Shown here: positions 1 to 7,394 of the stretch, piece after piece | How the letters are laid out: each line of letters opens with the position of its first letter | How positions within the stretch are numbered: the first letter of the stretch is position 1 | IMG/VR virus record: IMGVR_UViG_3300037502_003119 | Location: 1 to 28,702 of that record | DNA: 28,702 nucleotides | Reading direction: 5' to 3' (one strand) | Origin: a virus | The notes under the pieces: generated by a model | Databases searched by the model: none | Seen by the model: the letters and a program-made list of their open reading frames with translations, nothing else | What the model was told of the DNA's origin: nothing | Position numbers and translations under genes: made by a program

Positions 1-626
1 GAAAGATGTTTTACATAATGTAGTGGTTTTCCTTGAAATACTTGAAGTATACCATCCTCACAAGCAATTATGATTGCAAAATTTTCTATAATTATTCCTG
101 TTCTTTCTTGAAACATTAAGGCATATGCTGTTGCCTGTGCAAAATAATTATCTATGTCCTCTTCTCTTTTTTGTTTTGTACTGGCTTTAAAATCTATTAT
201 AGACAGTTTACCATCATAATCGGCTATACAATCTGTTCTACCGGCCAATCCCAATGTTTTAGACCACAAAGGAGTTTCAAGGGCAACGATATTATCTATT
301 TTATCTATTTCCGGTTTTATTAAAGCAAATAAAGATTTTTGTCCTGAATGAATTTCATCAATATTTAAATCTTCATTATTAATGTAATTTTCTAATAAAG
401 AATGAAATTCTGTTCCCCTTGATGAAACTCTAATACTTTCTTCAGGATTATTTTTTCTCCATTTAGCAAAAAACTTCTGTTTTTGAAAACCAACAACAGA
501 AGTCACACTTGGAAATTTTCCTTCGGGTGTTTCGTAAAATCTTTTCCCATCTATATTAATTTCTTTTAATTCAATATTTAAATTTATAGGTTTATGGATG
601 AATTTTTTTAAATTACTTAACGACAT
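1..626 (-). CDS. PD-(D/E)XK exonuclease (RecB/MGME1-like), 3' end beyond window
   Basis: The reading frame starts at ATG 626-624 and stays open to the window edge, giving about 208 residues without the C terminus. Visible motifs fit the Cas4/RecB/MGME1-like branch of the PD-(D/E)XK nucleases. They are an early R-G-T-E-F-H segment (about residues 70-75), the metal-binding Asp in G-R-T-D (D132), the catalytic D-F-K (D145 and K147), and a Q-A-T-A-Y segment near 164-168 resembling the family's QxxxY motif. T4-like phages of aquatic bacteria often carry such a nuclease, presumably for end processing in recombination or replication; that role is known of the family, not shown here. A sigma70-like promoter lies just upstream. 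Family fairly sure, exact role unsure. Confidence 0.75.
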   Translation of the reverse strand, partial: MSLSNLKKFIHKPINLNIELKEINIDGKRFYETPEGKFPSVTSVVGFQKQKFFAKWRKNNPEESIRVSSRGTEFHSLLENYINNEDLNIDEIHSGQKSLFALIKPEIDKIDNIVALETPLWSKTLGLAGRTDCIADYDGKLSIIDFKASTKQKREEDIDNYFAQATAYALMFQERTGIIIENFAIIIACEDGILQVFQGKPLHYVKHL

Positions 627-639
627 AATATTACGACTT

Positions 640-667
640 AATATAAAATATTTTTATTAAAAATCAA
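640..667 (-). promoter_or_regulatory. Sigma70-like promoter for the exonuclease gene
   Basis: On the minus strand TTGATT (667-662) and TATATT (645-640) are separated by exactly 16 bp. The -10 box ends 13 nt before the ATG at 626, so the predicted leader is only about 7 nt. The boxes are imperfect and the region is very AT-rich, so alone this is weak. It gains weight because the same 16-bp geometry recurs before two other minus-strand operons (17401-17428 and 21020-21047). Confidence 0.4.
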
Positions 668-673
668 GAATTA

Positions 674-1780
674 TTAAACGATTTTAAATCTATGTGCAAA
701 TCTACTCATTCCACCCCAATCACTAGTCAATCTTACATCACCACCATAAACTCTACCAAGTTCGCCAACATAAGTTGATGTTAGATCGTCATCTAAACCA
801 GGAAAGCCTGGAACAGGTTTGTCATTGTCTAGTGGAACACTAGGTTTACGTGGATTATATGGTGGTCTGTTTGTATCTCGTATACGATCTACATCTTGCC
901 TACCATCTGGTTTTTTGTCTGTTTTACGTTTATTTTTATCCTCATCTTTAGACTTTGTCAAATCATCGGGTTTTGGCGTTTCAATATCATCAGGTTTTTT
1001 TGGTATAATTGGCTGTGGCTCTGGTATTCCTGGAATTCTTGGTGTGATTGGCTGTGGCTCTGGTATTCCTGGAATTCTTGGTGTGATTGGCTGTGGCTCT
1101 GGTATTCTTGGAATTCTTGGTACGATTGGATTTTCTTCCGGCAATATTGGTCTCCAAGGACGAGGATCTACATCTGGAATACGAGGTACAACAGGTTTCG
1201 GTGGAGGTAGTCCAGGGACTTCTTTTGGGCCTGGAATTGTTCTTGGTGTTATTGGTGTTATTGGGCTCGGTGGCTTTGGTGGTTGTGGAACCATTGGGCC
1301 TGGAATTGTTCTTGGTGGCAAATTTGGCACCATTGGCGGTGGTTTTGGTGTTTGTGGAACTATTGGAGCAGGAACTGTAGTTGGAGGCAAAACTGGCTGG
1401 GGAACTGGATTTGGTGGTGGTGCCGGAGCTGGCAATGGTGCTGGCGTTGGTGGTGGTGCTGCAGGTGGTTTAGTTGGAGGTATTTCTAATGGAAATTTGG
1501 ATTGTGGAGTTGCAGATGGTAAAGCCGGTCTTGCTGTATTACCAGAGCTATTCCACCATTCAGCTGCCATGTTGGCCATACGTTCACCAAACTCTTGACG
1601 AATTTTTTGTAAAGCTGCCTTCAATCCCATTTTTTCTATCAAAGGGGCAACAAGTTTTCCTATATGTTTTAATAAAAATTCATTTAATACAACAGTTTCA
1701 TTCAAAGAATTATATTGACCGTTTAAATTTCTTTGTCTTCTTTGTTCTAAAATATTTAATATTATAGGTGGACCGTGCAT
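674..1780 (-). CDS. Proline-rich repeat protein, possibly virion-associated
   Basis: I do not recognise this 368-residue protein. Its N-terminal ~75 residues look helical and mixed-charge. Residues ~85-265 are dominated by proline (PPP, PxP and PRIP runs), including three tandem copies of a 13-residue unit (PRIPGIPEPQPIT type). A strongly charged Lys/Asp stretch follows, then a short ordered-looking C terminus with Y-V-G-E-L and W-G-G segments. The middle would be an extended polyproline rod or linker between two small folded ends. It is third in a minus-strand series (4719 to 674) with an 8-nt gap after the gene before it, which suggests cotranscription. No clear Shine-Dalgarno is seen. A structural or internal virion protein is a guess from composition and context. 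Confidence 0.7.
   Translation of the reverse strand: MHGPPIILNILEQRRQRNLNGQYNSLNETVVLNEFLLKHIGKLVAPLIEKMGLKAALQKIRQEFGERMANMAAEWWNSSGNTARPALPSATPQSKFPLEIPPTKPPAAPPPTPAPLPAPAPPPNPVPQPVLPPTTVPAPIVPQTPKPPPMVPNLPPRTIPGPMVPQPPKPPSPITPITPRTIPGPKEVPGLPPPKPVVPRIPDVDPRPWRPILPEENPIVPRIPRIPEPQPITPRIPGIPEPQPITPRIPGIPEPQPIIPKKPDDIETPKPDDLTKSKDEDKNKRKTDKKPDGRQDVDRIRDTNRPPYNPRKPSVPLDNDKPVPGFPGLDDDLTSTYVGELGRVYGGDVRLTSDWGGMSRFAHRFKIV
1011..1127 (-). repeat. Three tandem 39-bp repeats inside the proline-rich gene
   Basis: Units lie at 1011-1049, 1050-1088 and 1089-1127 with no spacer. Units 1 and 2 appear identical and unit 3 has a few substitutions. Each encodes 13 residues of the proline-rich rod, so copy-number change would lengthen or shorten the rod without breaking the frame. 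Confidence 0.9.
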
Positions 1781-1788
1781 AATGCTAT

Positions 1789-2907
1789 TTAGTTTCCATA
1801 TTTTTGGGCAAATTCTCTACTTAATGCTTCTCTTGATTTTTTTGCTTTTTCTTCATATGAACTTTGTGATGTATTTTTTGATTTTCCACCGGTGTTTAAG
1901 TCTTTTGTGGATGCATTAATTGGATTTCCAGCAATCAAATTGTTTATAGCTCTTGTTAATGGTCTTATTCCAAGTGCCATGTCAAGTGCTGTATTTGGCT
2001 CACTATAAAATAAATTACCCAATCTATCTAAAGTACTTCTTGCATTTTTATTTGGATCATCAATTACTGGAATTTTATAAGGAATATCAGCTCCTTTTTC
2101 AATTGTTTTACCGGCAACTGTTCCTATTGCTCCTGCTGCAGCCAAAGGTAATATTGCTCCAGCACCTAAACCCAATGCCGTACCTGCACCCGCTCCACCC
2201 AAATAACTGGACAAGGCAACTTCAGTTGCACCGCCTATACCGACATTTGCGGCGGTTCCCGCTATGTCTAATACATCTTGATTTTTTACACCAAGGGCTT
2301 CAAGTCCAGCTCTTGTTGTTTCATCTGTAGCATAACCAACACCCAATCCAGCTACTCCAGTTCCAATTCTTCCACCCAAACTGCCAGATCTTACTGGTTT
2401 TGGTGCTACGGGGGGTGCTTCTGTTTTTAACGTATCGGCTGTTTGTGTGCCAGATGTTCTTCTTTTTACTGCCTCTTCTGCTTGTCTAGCCCTTCTTGCC
2501 TGTTCTTCTGGGCTGTTTGCTCTAGCACGGTTAGCTTCATCGGCTGCTGCTTGCTTACGTGCTCTTTCTTCTGCCGCTTTTCGAAAAGCTTCTGCTGCAG
2601 TTCTTTGTCTTTCACTTTGAGCTGCTCTTTCAGCTGCTTCTTGTTCTGCACTAACTCTGGTATTTTGTTCAGAAGCCGATCTTTCACTTCTTCTTTTGTT
2701 AATTCTGGCACGATAACTTTCTTTTTCTTCCGGTGTGAGTGGTCTGCCACCAGCGCGAACTTGAGCATCACTTTGATCGTTTATCCATTTTTCAACATCG
2801 CTATCTGACATTTCAACGGCGCTATCTTCTACAATATTCATCAAATAATTATAGTGTTCTTGAAGCTGTTCGTATTTATTTTTATAAAAATTTGTTAAAT
2901 AATTCAT
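1789..2907 (-). CDS. Ala/Arg/Glu-helical and Gly/Ala-rich protein, possible internal virion protein
   Basis: This 372-residue protein is not recognised. Residues ~55-150 are an Ala/Arg/Glu/Gln-rich charged segment likely to form a long helix or coiled coil. Residues ~176-267 are Gly/Ala-rich and hydrophobic (for example G-L-G-A-G-A-I-L-P-L-A-A-A-G-A), a composition seen in membrane-interacting proteins. The C terminus is polar. The ATG directly abuts the TAA of the upstream gene (TAAATG), and a GAGG Shine-Dalgarno lies within the end of that gene, so translation is probably coupled. A protein that enters the host envelope during DNA ejection is one explanation, but this is inference from composition only. 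Confidence 0.7.
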   Translation of the reverse strand: MNYLTNFYKNKYEQLQEHYNYLMNIVEDSAVEMSDSDVEKWINDQSDAQVRAGGRPLTPEEKESYRARINKRRSERSASEQNTRVSAEQEAAERAAQSERQRTAAEAFRKAAEERARKQAAADEANRARANSPEEQARRARQAEEAVKRRTSGTQTADTLKTEAPPVAPKPVRSGSLGGRIGTGVAGLGVGYATDETTRAGLEALGVKNQDVLDIAGTAANVGIGGATEVALSSYLGGAGAGTALGLGAGAILPLAAAGAIGTVAGKTIEKGADIPYKIPVIDDPNKNARSTLDRLGNLFYSEPNTALDMALGIRPLTRAINNLIAGNPINASTKDLNTGGKSKNTSQSSYEEKAKKSREALSREFAQKYGN

Positions 2908-4719
2908 TTATCGTCCTCTATTCATTTGTTCTCTTGTGGGTGCGTTATCAGCATAATGAGAAGTCATCATAGAACCCGTTGAAAGTTCTACCTCTCCATT
3001 TGCAGTTTGTGCGTATACTTTGCCACTTCTACGAACAAGTGGTGCGGATGAAAGCTCAGAATCTCCTTTCACGCTTCGACGGGCAACCTCGTCCCAAGTG
3101 CTTTCTGGCTGTGATGCTGTGCGACCAACACCGATTCCTGTTTCACGTCCCGATGTGGTAAGTTGATTTTGATTTTTATATTCTTGACGATCTCTTGCGA
3201 GAATTTGCCCACGTCTTGCAACTTCAGAAGCACTCAAGGAAGTGTCCATTGGTGCTGTAGCGTCTCCTTTAAGAACAGATGTTACACCAAGACGCATTGC
3301 CTCAATTTCTCTAGCTGAATCCATACCAAATTTTTGTGCATGTCTGCGAACCCAATCTGGAGTATCATCTGTAAATCCAACCTGACCAATATTTTGTTTT
3401 TGGGCCACAGGTTGTTGATTTTGTGATTTTTGATTTTGTGCTCGTAGACTTTCTCTTTGTCCTTTTGTCAAATATCTACCATCCCAATTTGGCTCGCCTG
3501 TTATTGGATCTGATTCTTCTTCTTTTGTTTGGAAACCCATCAAAGCTTTGTTTGAATCAATTACAGTTTTAGCAGCACCACCGTATGCACTTGGGAATTG
3601 TTGTGCTCTCATTATATTTTGATGTTGTGGATTTGTTGGATCAAAATCAATTCCACCTGTTGTCTGCTTAAATTCTCCCAATTTTCTTGCCCAACTTTCT
3701 CTACGATTTCCTTGAATGATATCAAGACCACGTTGGAGAGCTCCCTCTCTTGGATGCATCTCATCATAAAGTTTCCTTTGTGATCGCATCATTTCATTTT
3801 TTTGTTTTTCAAGTTCACCAATTCTTGGATCATTGGGATTTGTTTTTCTCAAATCTTGAAGTTGGTTCATTACACCGCGCATATCTTCTTTTTGTTGGTC
3901 TGATATTGCTCTAAGTTTTAGATTTGAATCTCTTATTGCTGCATTTCTCGCTTCTGTTGCTTTTTTCCATTCAGAATAATTACTTGGTTTAGAAACTCCT
4001 GCGCTCAAATCTCTTCTTCCTGGATTATAAATTGGAACTGGCATAGAATGTGCTTTTCTTAAAGCATTAATCATATCATTTACAGTTTCAGGTTTTTCCT
4101 CTTCTTTTGGTATAGGTGTTTCCAAATCTACTGTATCTTTTGTAGACTCTTCATCTGAACCAAAAAGATCTTTTCCCAGCCCAACAAGACCACCAACACC
4201 CAATCCTACTAACAACAATTTTAACCACCCAGGAGCGCCTGTTGGTATCTTTGGTATGGTACTTCCTCCCGGTGATGGTAAAAGTTTTTGATCTGGGATT
4301 CTTAGAGGTGGCGTTTTTGGTGGTGTTGTAATTTTAGAAAATTCATATGGTTTTATAGATTTATCAGAAGAAATCCCAGGTCTTGAATTTTTGGTTGCAG
4401 ACGTAGCGCTTTCGCCTGATTGTTCCATCAAATAAAATGGATTATTGTTTAAAATATTTTTGTTTGATTTAATCTCTTTTGGCAATTGGGAGTTATAATT
4501 TTGTCTTTCTGTATAAATTGATTGACTAACTGTGTTTACTATGTTACTATTTTGTACAAAGTTGTTTACCGCAAAAGGATAAGGTTTGTTTTGTTCTAAA
4601 ACACTTTTAACACTTGATTTTAAACTTTTTGGATCTACTGGTGGCAAAGCTGGAGTTTTTGCACGACCCATAAAATTTTTGACTTCCCAATAAAATTGCT
4701 TATTATTTTTATTATCCAT
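2908..4719 (-). CDS. Large hypothetical protein with one hydrophobic segment, possible virion protein
   Basis: The 603-residue product is unrecognised. It has a polar Asn/Ser-rich N terminus, a Pro-rich stretch (~130-162), one hydrophobic Gly/Leu segment that could cross a membrane (~165-182), an acidic stretch, a Gln/Arg/Glu-rich region likely to be helical (~255-330), and a long polar C terminus. The ATG at 4719-4717 lacks a Shine-Dalgarno. An alternative ATG at 4671 (residue 17, M-G-R-A-K-T-P) has a GGGAAG 12 nt upstream and gives an N terminus more like other phage proteins, so the first 16 residues are uncertain. The gene heads the three-gene minus-strand series and faces the HNH gene. 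Confidence 0.7.
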   Translation of the reverse strand: MDNKNNKQFYWEVKNFMGRAKTPALPPVDPKSLKSSVKSVLEQNKPYPFAVNNFVQNSNIVNTVSQSIYTERQNYNSQLPKEIKSNKNILNNNPFYLMEQSGESATSATKNSRPGISSDKSIKPYEFSKITTPPKTPPLRIPDQKLLPSPGGSTIPKIPTGAPGWLKLLLVGLGVGGLVGLGKDLFGSDEESTKDTVDLETPIPKEEEKPETVNDMINALRKAHSMPVPIYNPGRRDLSAGVSKPSNYSEWKKATEARNAAIRDSNLKLRAISDQQKEDMRGVMNQLQDLRKTNPNDPRIGELEKQKNEMMRSQRKLYDEMHPREGALQRGLDIIQGNRRESWARKLGEFKQTTGGIDFDPTNPQHQNIMRAQQFPSAYGGAAKTVIDSNKALMGFQTKEEESDPITGEPNWDGRYLTKGQRESLRAQNQKSQNQQPVAQKQNIGQVGFTDDTPDWVRRHAQKFGMDSAREIEAMRLGVTSVLKGDATAPMDTSLSASEVARRGQILARDRQEYKNQNQLTTSGRETGIGVGRTASQPESTWDEVARRSVKGDSELSSAPLVRRSGKVYAQTANGEVELSTGSMMTSHYADNAPTREQMNRGR

Positions 4720-4741
4720 GGCTGTAAAATATTTAGATTTT

Positions 4742-4749
4742 CATAAATA
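4742..4749 (+). promoter_or_regulatory. Possible late promoter variant CATAAATA before the HNH gene
   Basis: CATAAATA differs from the T4-type late octamer TATAAATA only at its first base. It ends 10 nt before the ATG at 4760. The short distance leaves little room for a leader, so it could be chance in AT-rich DNA. Confidence 0.25.
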
Positions 4750-4759
4750 CTTAAAAGGT

Positions 4760-5254
4760 ATGAATAAACAGGTTCTCTTGTTAAACCAAGACAATACACC
4801 CCTGAATATCATTACCATTTCAAAAGCTTTTAAATTAGTTTCAAAAGATAAAGTTTGGATTGATGAATCACAAGATTGCTATGAAGTTGTATCAGTTTCA
4901 AAAATTATAAAAATACCTAAAGTTTTAATTTTAAAGTATTACGTAAAGCTTCCATTTAAAAAAGCTGCACCGAATAGAAAAAATATTTTAAGAAGAGATA
5001 ATTATTGCTGTCAATACTGTGGTATTGAATTATGTGATAAAACTGCTACTTTGGATCATATTGTTCCAAGATGTAAAGGTGGCGGACATACTTGGGTAAA
5101 TTTGGTAGCTGCTTGCAAAGACTGCAATTTGTTTAAAGGCAATAGAACGCCAAAAGAAGCAAAAATGGAATTAAAAAGAAAACCAAAAGAACCTTCTTAT
5201 GGATTCTTGTTTGATCAGATGCTAATTACTTTTAGGAATAAAGAAAATGCCTAA
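4760..5254 (+). CDS. HNH endonuclease
   Basis: The 164-residue product has a complete HNH nuclease core. From the chosen start these are a C-Q-Y-C zinc pair (C84, C87), the catalytic L-D-H (D99, H100), the conserved Asn in W-V-N-L (N114), and the second zinc pair C-K-D-C (C119, C122) followed by N-x-x-K-G-N-R-T-P. The N-terminal V-L-L-L-N-Q-D-N-T-P-L-N segment is typical of stand-alone phage and bacterial HNH proteins. That is why I start at 4760 rather than at the in-frame ATG 4718, which has no ribosome site; AAAAGG precedes 4760, though very closely. It cuts DNA, perhaps as a homing-type or packaging-related nuclease, but the context does not decide. It overlaps the next gene by 8 nt. Confidence 0.85.
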   Translation: MNKQVLLLNQDNTPLNIITISKAFKLVSKDKVWIDESQDCYEVVSVSKIIKIPKVLILKYYVKLPFKKAAPNRKNILRRDNYCCQYCGIELCDKTATLDHIVPRCKGGGHTWVNLVAACKDCNLFKGNRTPKEAKMELKRKPKEPSYGFLFDQMLITFRNKENA

Positions 5255-5552
5255 TTATGCTTTTAAATGCGAAAAATGTTTTTATCAATTTGATGAATTT
5301 TTAACTGCAGCAAATCGTGATGTGCCAATTAAAAAAGCATGTCCAAAATGCAAAAAGAAAAAAATTAAACGAGATTGGCAAGCATCAAATCCTTCTTTGG
5401 CCATGGATACAACTTTAACACCTTCAAAGGTTGTTGGTAGCCAATTTAAAGAGGTAATTGATAAAATTAAAAATAATGGAATGGTTCCAAAGCGTTTTCA
5501 TTCAAAATTAGATCAAAGCGCAAGTTTAAACGCCGGAAGAATTGTTCGCTAA
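5247..5552 (+). CDS. FmdB-type zinc-ribbon protein
   Basis: This 101-residue protein opens with M-P-N-Y-A-F-K-C-x-x-C, and four cysteines (C8, C11, C32, C35) form a zinc ribbon of the FmdB/CxxC_CxxC type. The rest is polar and basic, ending in a Lys/Arg-rich tail. Family members are often called regulatory proteins, but their molecular role is poorly known; nucleic-acid or protein binding is the usual guess. It overlaps the HNH gene by 8 nt in a two-gene plus-strand unit, and its 3' end overlaps the convergent RuvC-like gene by 27 bp. Confidence 0.75.
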   Translation: MPNYAFKCEKCFYQFDEFLTAANRDVPIKKACPKCKKKKIKRDWQASNPSLAMDTTLTPSKVVGSQFKEVIDKIKNNGMVPKRFHSKLDQSASLNAGRIVR

Positions 5553-6083
5553 CATAGTTTTTAAAATAAAATAGCTATCAACTATATCTGTTATAGGATT
5601 GGATAAAGTTTTTTGTCCAAAAACTGTCATTAGATTAGTTTTAGTTTCTTTAGAAAAATATTCATACATTAGCTGTTTGTCTGCATTGCCTTTTCCGGTA
5701 GCCAATTTTTTTGCCTTTGTTGGTTCTATTATTGTAACTGGCACAGCAGCTTTATAGAGTTTATGTTTAAATATACCCATGTTTTCAGCTAAATTAAAAA
5801 TTCTACCGGTGGCATTAAATGCATAACCTTCTATAGCCACATCTGAAGCCCCTATACATAGATTTACAGCCCAATCAGATATGCTGTCAAATCTATCAAC
5901 ATCAGCTACATATTCCTGAAAAGATTCTCCAGTAATATTTGGTAAAATTTTATCAGCAAATTTTTTTGTATTTGTTAGATAATAAAAACAACAATTATTA
6001 AAATTAAAAGGTTTGCGCTCATCATATAAGCACAAGCAGGGGCAAGATATAGAATAGTCAACTCCAACCATCATATAGAACAT
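5526..6083 (-). CDS. RuvC-like Holliday junction resolvase
   Basis: The 185-residue protein has the acidic residues expected of a RuvC/RNase H-fold nuclease. These are an N-terminal V-G-V-D-Y-S (D9), a central V-A-I-E-G-Y (E85) followed by G-R-I-F-N-L-A-E-N-M-G, then K-L-A-T-G-K-G-N-A-D-K (D135), and a C-terminal I-T-D-I-V-D-S-Y (D166, D169). In RuvC these bind two metals and cut four-way junctions. A phage would use this to clear branched DNA before packaging, the job done in T4 by the unrelated endonuclease VII. Late-type octamers lie at 6087-6094 and 6192-6199. Initiation from the nearer one would begin about 6081, inside the first ATG, so Met4 or Met5 (6074, 6071) may be used. Confidence 0.8.
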   Translation of the reverse strand: MFYMMVGVDYSISCPCLCLYDERKPFNFNNCCFYYLTNTKKFADKILPNITGESFQEYVADVDRFDSISDWAVNLCIGASDVAIEGYAFNATGRIFNLAENMGIFKHKLYKAAVPVTIIEPTKAKKLATGKGNADKQLMYEYFSKETKTNLMTVFGQKTLSNPITDIVDSYFILKTMLANNSSGV

Positions 6084-6086
6084 ATA

Positions 6087-6094
6087 TATTTATA
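6087..6094 (-). promoter_or_regulatory. T4-type late promoter octamer TATAAATA
   Basis: Minus-strand TATAAATA is an exact match to the T4 late -10 element and faces the RuvC-like gene. With T4 spacing, transcription would begin near 6081, leaving almost no leader before Met4/Met5 of that gene. No other -35 motif is expected, because T4 late promoters are recognised through the octamer with phage sigma and clamp proteins. Confidence 0.5.
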
Positions 6095-6101
6095 CCTTGG
6101 C

Positions 6102-6184
6102 CAGCAGTGGTGGTTCCTTAGCATTACGATGGGTTAATACTTAGAACGGCCCAAAAGGAATGCGTGGAACTTCCACCGCTGCTG
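6102..6184. other. Strong three-tier hairpin, candidate structured RNA
   Basis: This 83-nt stretch folds as nested stems. 6102-6113 pairs with 6173-6184 (12 bp, one G-U in the plus reading). TTCC 6114-6117 pairs with GGAA 6166-6169 across a 3-nt bulge. GCATT 6121-6125 pairs with AATGC 6159-6163. TGGG 6130-6133 pairs with CCCA 6150-6153 around a 16-nt loop. An alternative TTCCTT (6114-6119)/AAGGAA (6155-6160) pairing competes with part of this. It has no uridine tract, so it is not an ordinary terminator. The strand is undecided: the G-U pair favours a plus-strand RNA, but a minus-strand late-type octamer (6192-6199) would start transcription at about 6186, just at the foot of the stem. No known RNA family is recognised. 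Confidence 0.6.
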
Positions 6185-6191
6185 ACATAAT

Positions 6192-6199
6192 TATTTATC
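6192..6199 (-). promoter_or_regulatory. Late promoter variant GATAAATA upstream of the hairpin
   Basis: GATAAATA on the minus strand differs from the T4 consensus at the first position, the same variant as the well-placed site at 18740-18747. Initiation about 6 nt downstream (near 6186) would give a transcript whose 5' end starts the 6102-6184 hairpin and continues into the RuvC-like gene. Confidence 0.4.
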
Positions 6200-6211
6200 A
6201 CTTAAATTTTA

Positions 6212-6219
6212 TATAAATA
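6212..6219 (+). promoter_or_regulatory. T4-type late promoter TATAAATA for the structural gene at 6239
   Basis: This is an exact TATAAATA. T4 spacing puts the start near 6225, giving a leader of about 14 nt that contains the Shine-Dalgarno AAAGGA before the ATG at 6239. The fit of octamer, leader and ribosome site makes this the best-supported late promoter in the window. Confidence 0.75.
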
Positions 6220-6238
6220 TTTTAACAAAGGATAAAAT

Positions 6239-7345
6239 ATGGCAGTATATTACTGGACCGGAGCAGTTAGCGCAGACCCAAACAATTTACAAAATTGGAC
6301 TCTTTGGTGGCAACCTGGAGCAACTTTTTTTGTCTCGGCAACCTCTAAACCCGTCTGGGGATCTGATATCAGATTTGTCAAATGGGCAACTTCTGGAGCT
6401 CAACAATATCCCATTTTTGGCCCAAGTGGAACATTAACTGGAACTGCTGGCAATCCTTCAAGCACTCTTGGTATTAGATATTTAAATTCAGTAAAAATAG
6501 ATGCTGATTATGAAAAAAATATAGGAACTTCTACAGATTATTTTGTTGTATCACCTTCTAATGTAATTTTTGATAAAGCAGCAAATGGTTGGACTGCTTG
6601 TTATTTGCATACAACTACTCTTTTTAATGGTGCAGACCCCGTAATAACCCCGCAAACTGGAGCTGAGCCTTCTGCATCAGTTTATTTAAAAGGAGTTGGT
6701 CAATTTATAGAATCTACAACAGCAACACCATCAAAGTTTAATTTTTATCTTTACAATTTTGATGGATCAGTAAAAGTTTATAATACATTATCATCATCAA
6801 CTTATAATTTTGATACAACAAGTCAAATTGCTAATGATATGATAATTAATGGACAGTCTAGTCGTATTAATATAACAAAGGGATTTGCATTACAAAATGA
6901 TGGTATTTTGCGAATGAATAATGGAACTCTATCTACGCAATCATTATATTTTACTGCGCCCGGTATATGTGGTTCTTCGGGTCCATCAGAACTTACTAGT
7001 ACTACAATGAAGTTGGTTACATCTGGAACAAATGTAAATTCTCAAAGTATTAACGTAGATCATGGTGTTGATTTTGCAGATTTGCAGATGAATTCTGGAA
7101 CAATAAATTTTGGTAATGTTGGTCAAAATGATGGTTGCAGAATATTGCAAGGAACTATGTTAGCAACTACATGCAGAATGAACATTTCAGATACAGCAGA
7201 TGTTTCTATATTGGCTCCATTTTCTGGTAATCAGGGATTTGCAATAAAAAGTGATACCACTAACGTTATGCCAATTTATTTTAAAGGAAATTATAAAATT
7301 TCTGCAAACGATACAACATATAGTTATCCGGGTGGTGGGACATAA
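6239..7345 (+). CDS. Putative virion structural protein, beta-rich
   Basis: This is a 368-residue, Ser/Thr/Asn/Gly-rich protein with no charged clusters or catalytic motif. It opens with M-A-V-Y-Y-W-T-G-A-V-S, resembling the Y-W-V-G-G type N termini of phage structural proteins of beta-solenoid character. The body alternates short polar and hydrophobic stretches as in beta-helical tail or capsid-surface proteins. A late promoter and an AAAGGAT ribosome site precede it, and a strong terminator follows 13 bp after the stop, so it is a single-gene late transcript. The structural assignment is inferred from composition and late control; the exact position in the particle is unknown. Confidence 0.65.
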   Translation: MAVYYWTGAVSADPNNLQNWTLWWQPGATFFVSATSKPVWGSDIRFVKWATSGAQQYPIFGPSGTLTGTAGNPSSTLGIRYLNSVKIDADYEKNIGTSTDYFVVSPSNVIFDKAANGWTACYLHTTTLFNGADPVITPQTGAEPSASVYLKGVGQFIESTTATPSKFNFYLYNFDGSVKVYNTLSSSTYNFDTTSQIANDMIINGQSSRINITKGFALQNDGILRMNNGTLSTQSLYFTAPGICGSSGPSELTSTTMKLVTSGTNVNSQSINVDHGVDFADLQMNSGTINFGNVGQNDGCRILQGTMLATTCRMNISDTADVSILAPFSGNQGFAIKSDTTNVMPIYFKGNYKISANDTTYSYPGGGT

Positions 7346-7358
7346 AAAATTTAAATAT

Positions 7359-7386
7359 AAAAAAATCCCCGAAAGGGGATTTTTTT
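7359..7386. terminator. Bidirectional intrinsic terminator
   Basis: A perfect stem (ATCCCC, loop GAAA, GGGGAT) is flanked by an A tract and an 11-T tract, extending the pairing to 12 bp (7359-7370 with 7375-7386). It works on both strands: it ends the plus-strand structural gene at 7345 and, on the minus strand, follows the tRNA and RNR genes. Confidence 0.93.
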
Positions 7387-7394
7387 TTTTGATG

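Noticed and set aside
1011-1127. Short direct repeats as a possible CRISPR array
   Set aside because: The 39-bp units are directly adjacent with no spacers, are in frame and encode a proline-rich repeat.
819-1598. Long Gly-rich open frames on the plus strand across the proline-rich gene
   Set aside because: They are the antisense of Pro codons (CCN read as NGG/Gly) and have no ribosome site; the minus-strand gene explains the openness.
4760-5254. HNH gene as part of a mobile intron or IscB-like system
   Set aside because: The protein is a small stand-alone HNH without a RuvC domain, no intron-like split in a neighbour is seen, and the nearby hairpin (6102-6184) is 850 bp away behind another gene.
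6102-6184. Hairpin as a plain transcription terminator
   Set aside because: No T tract follows on either strand, and the stem is interrupted and long, unlike the clear terminator at 7359-7386.
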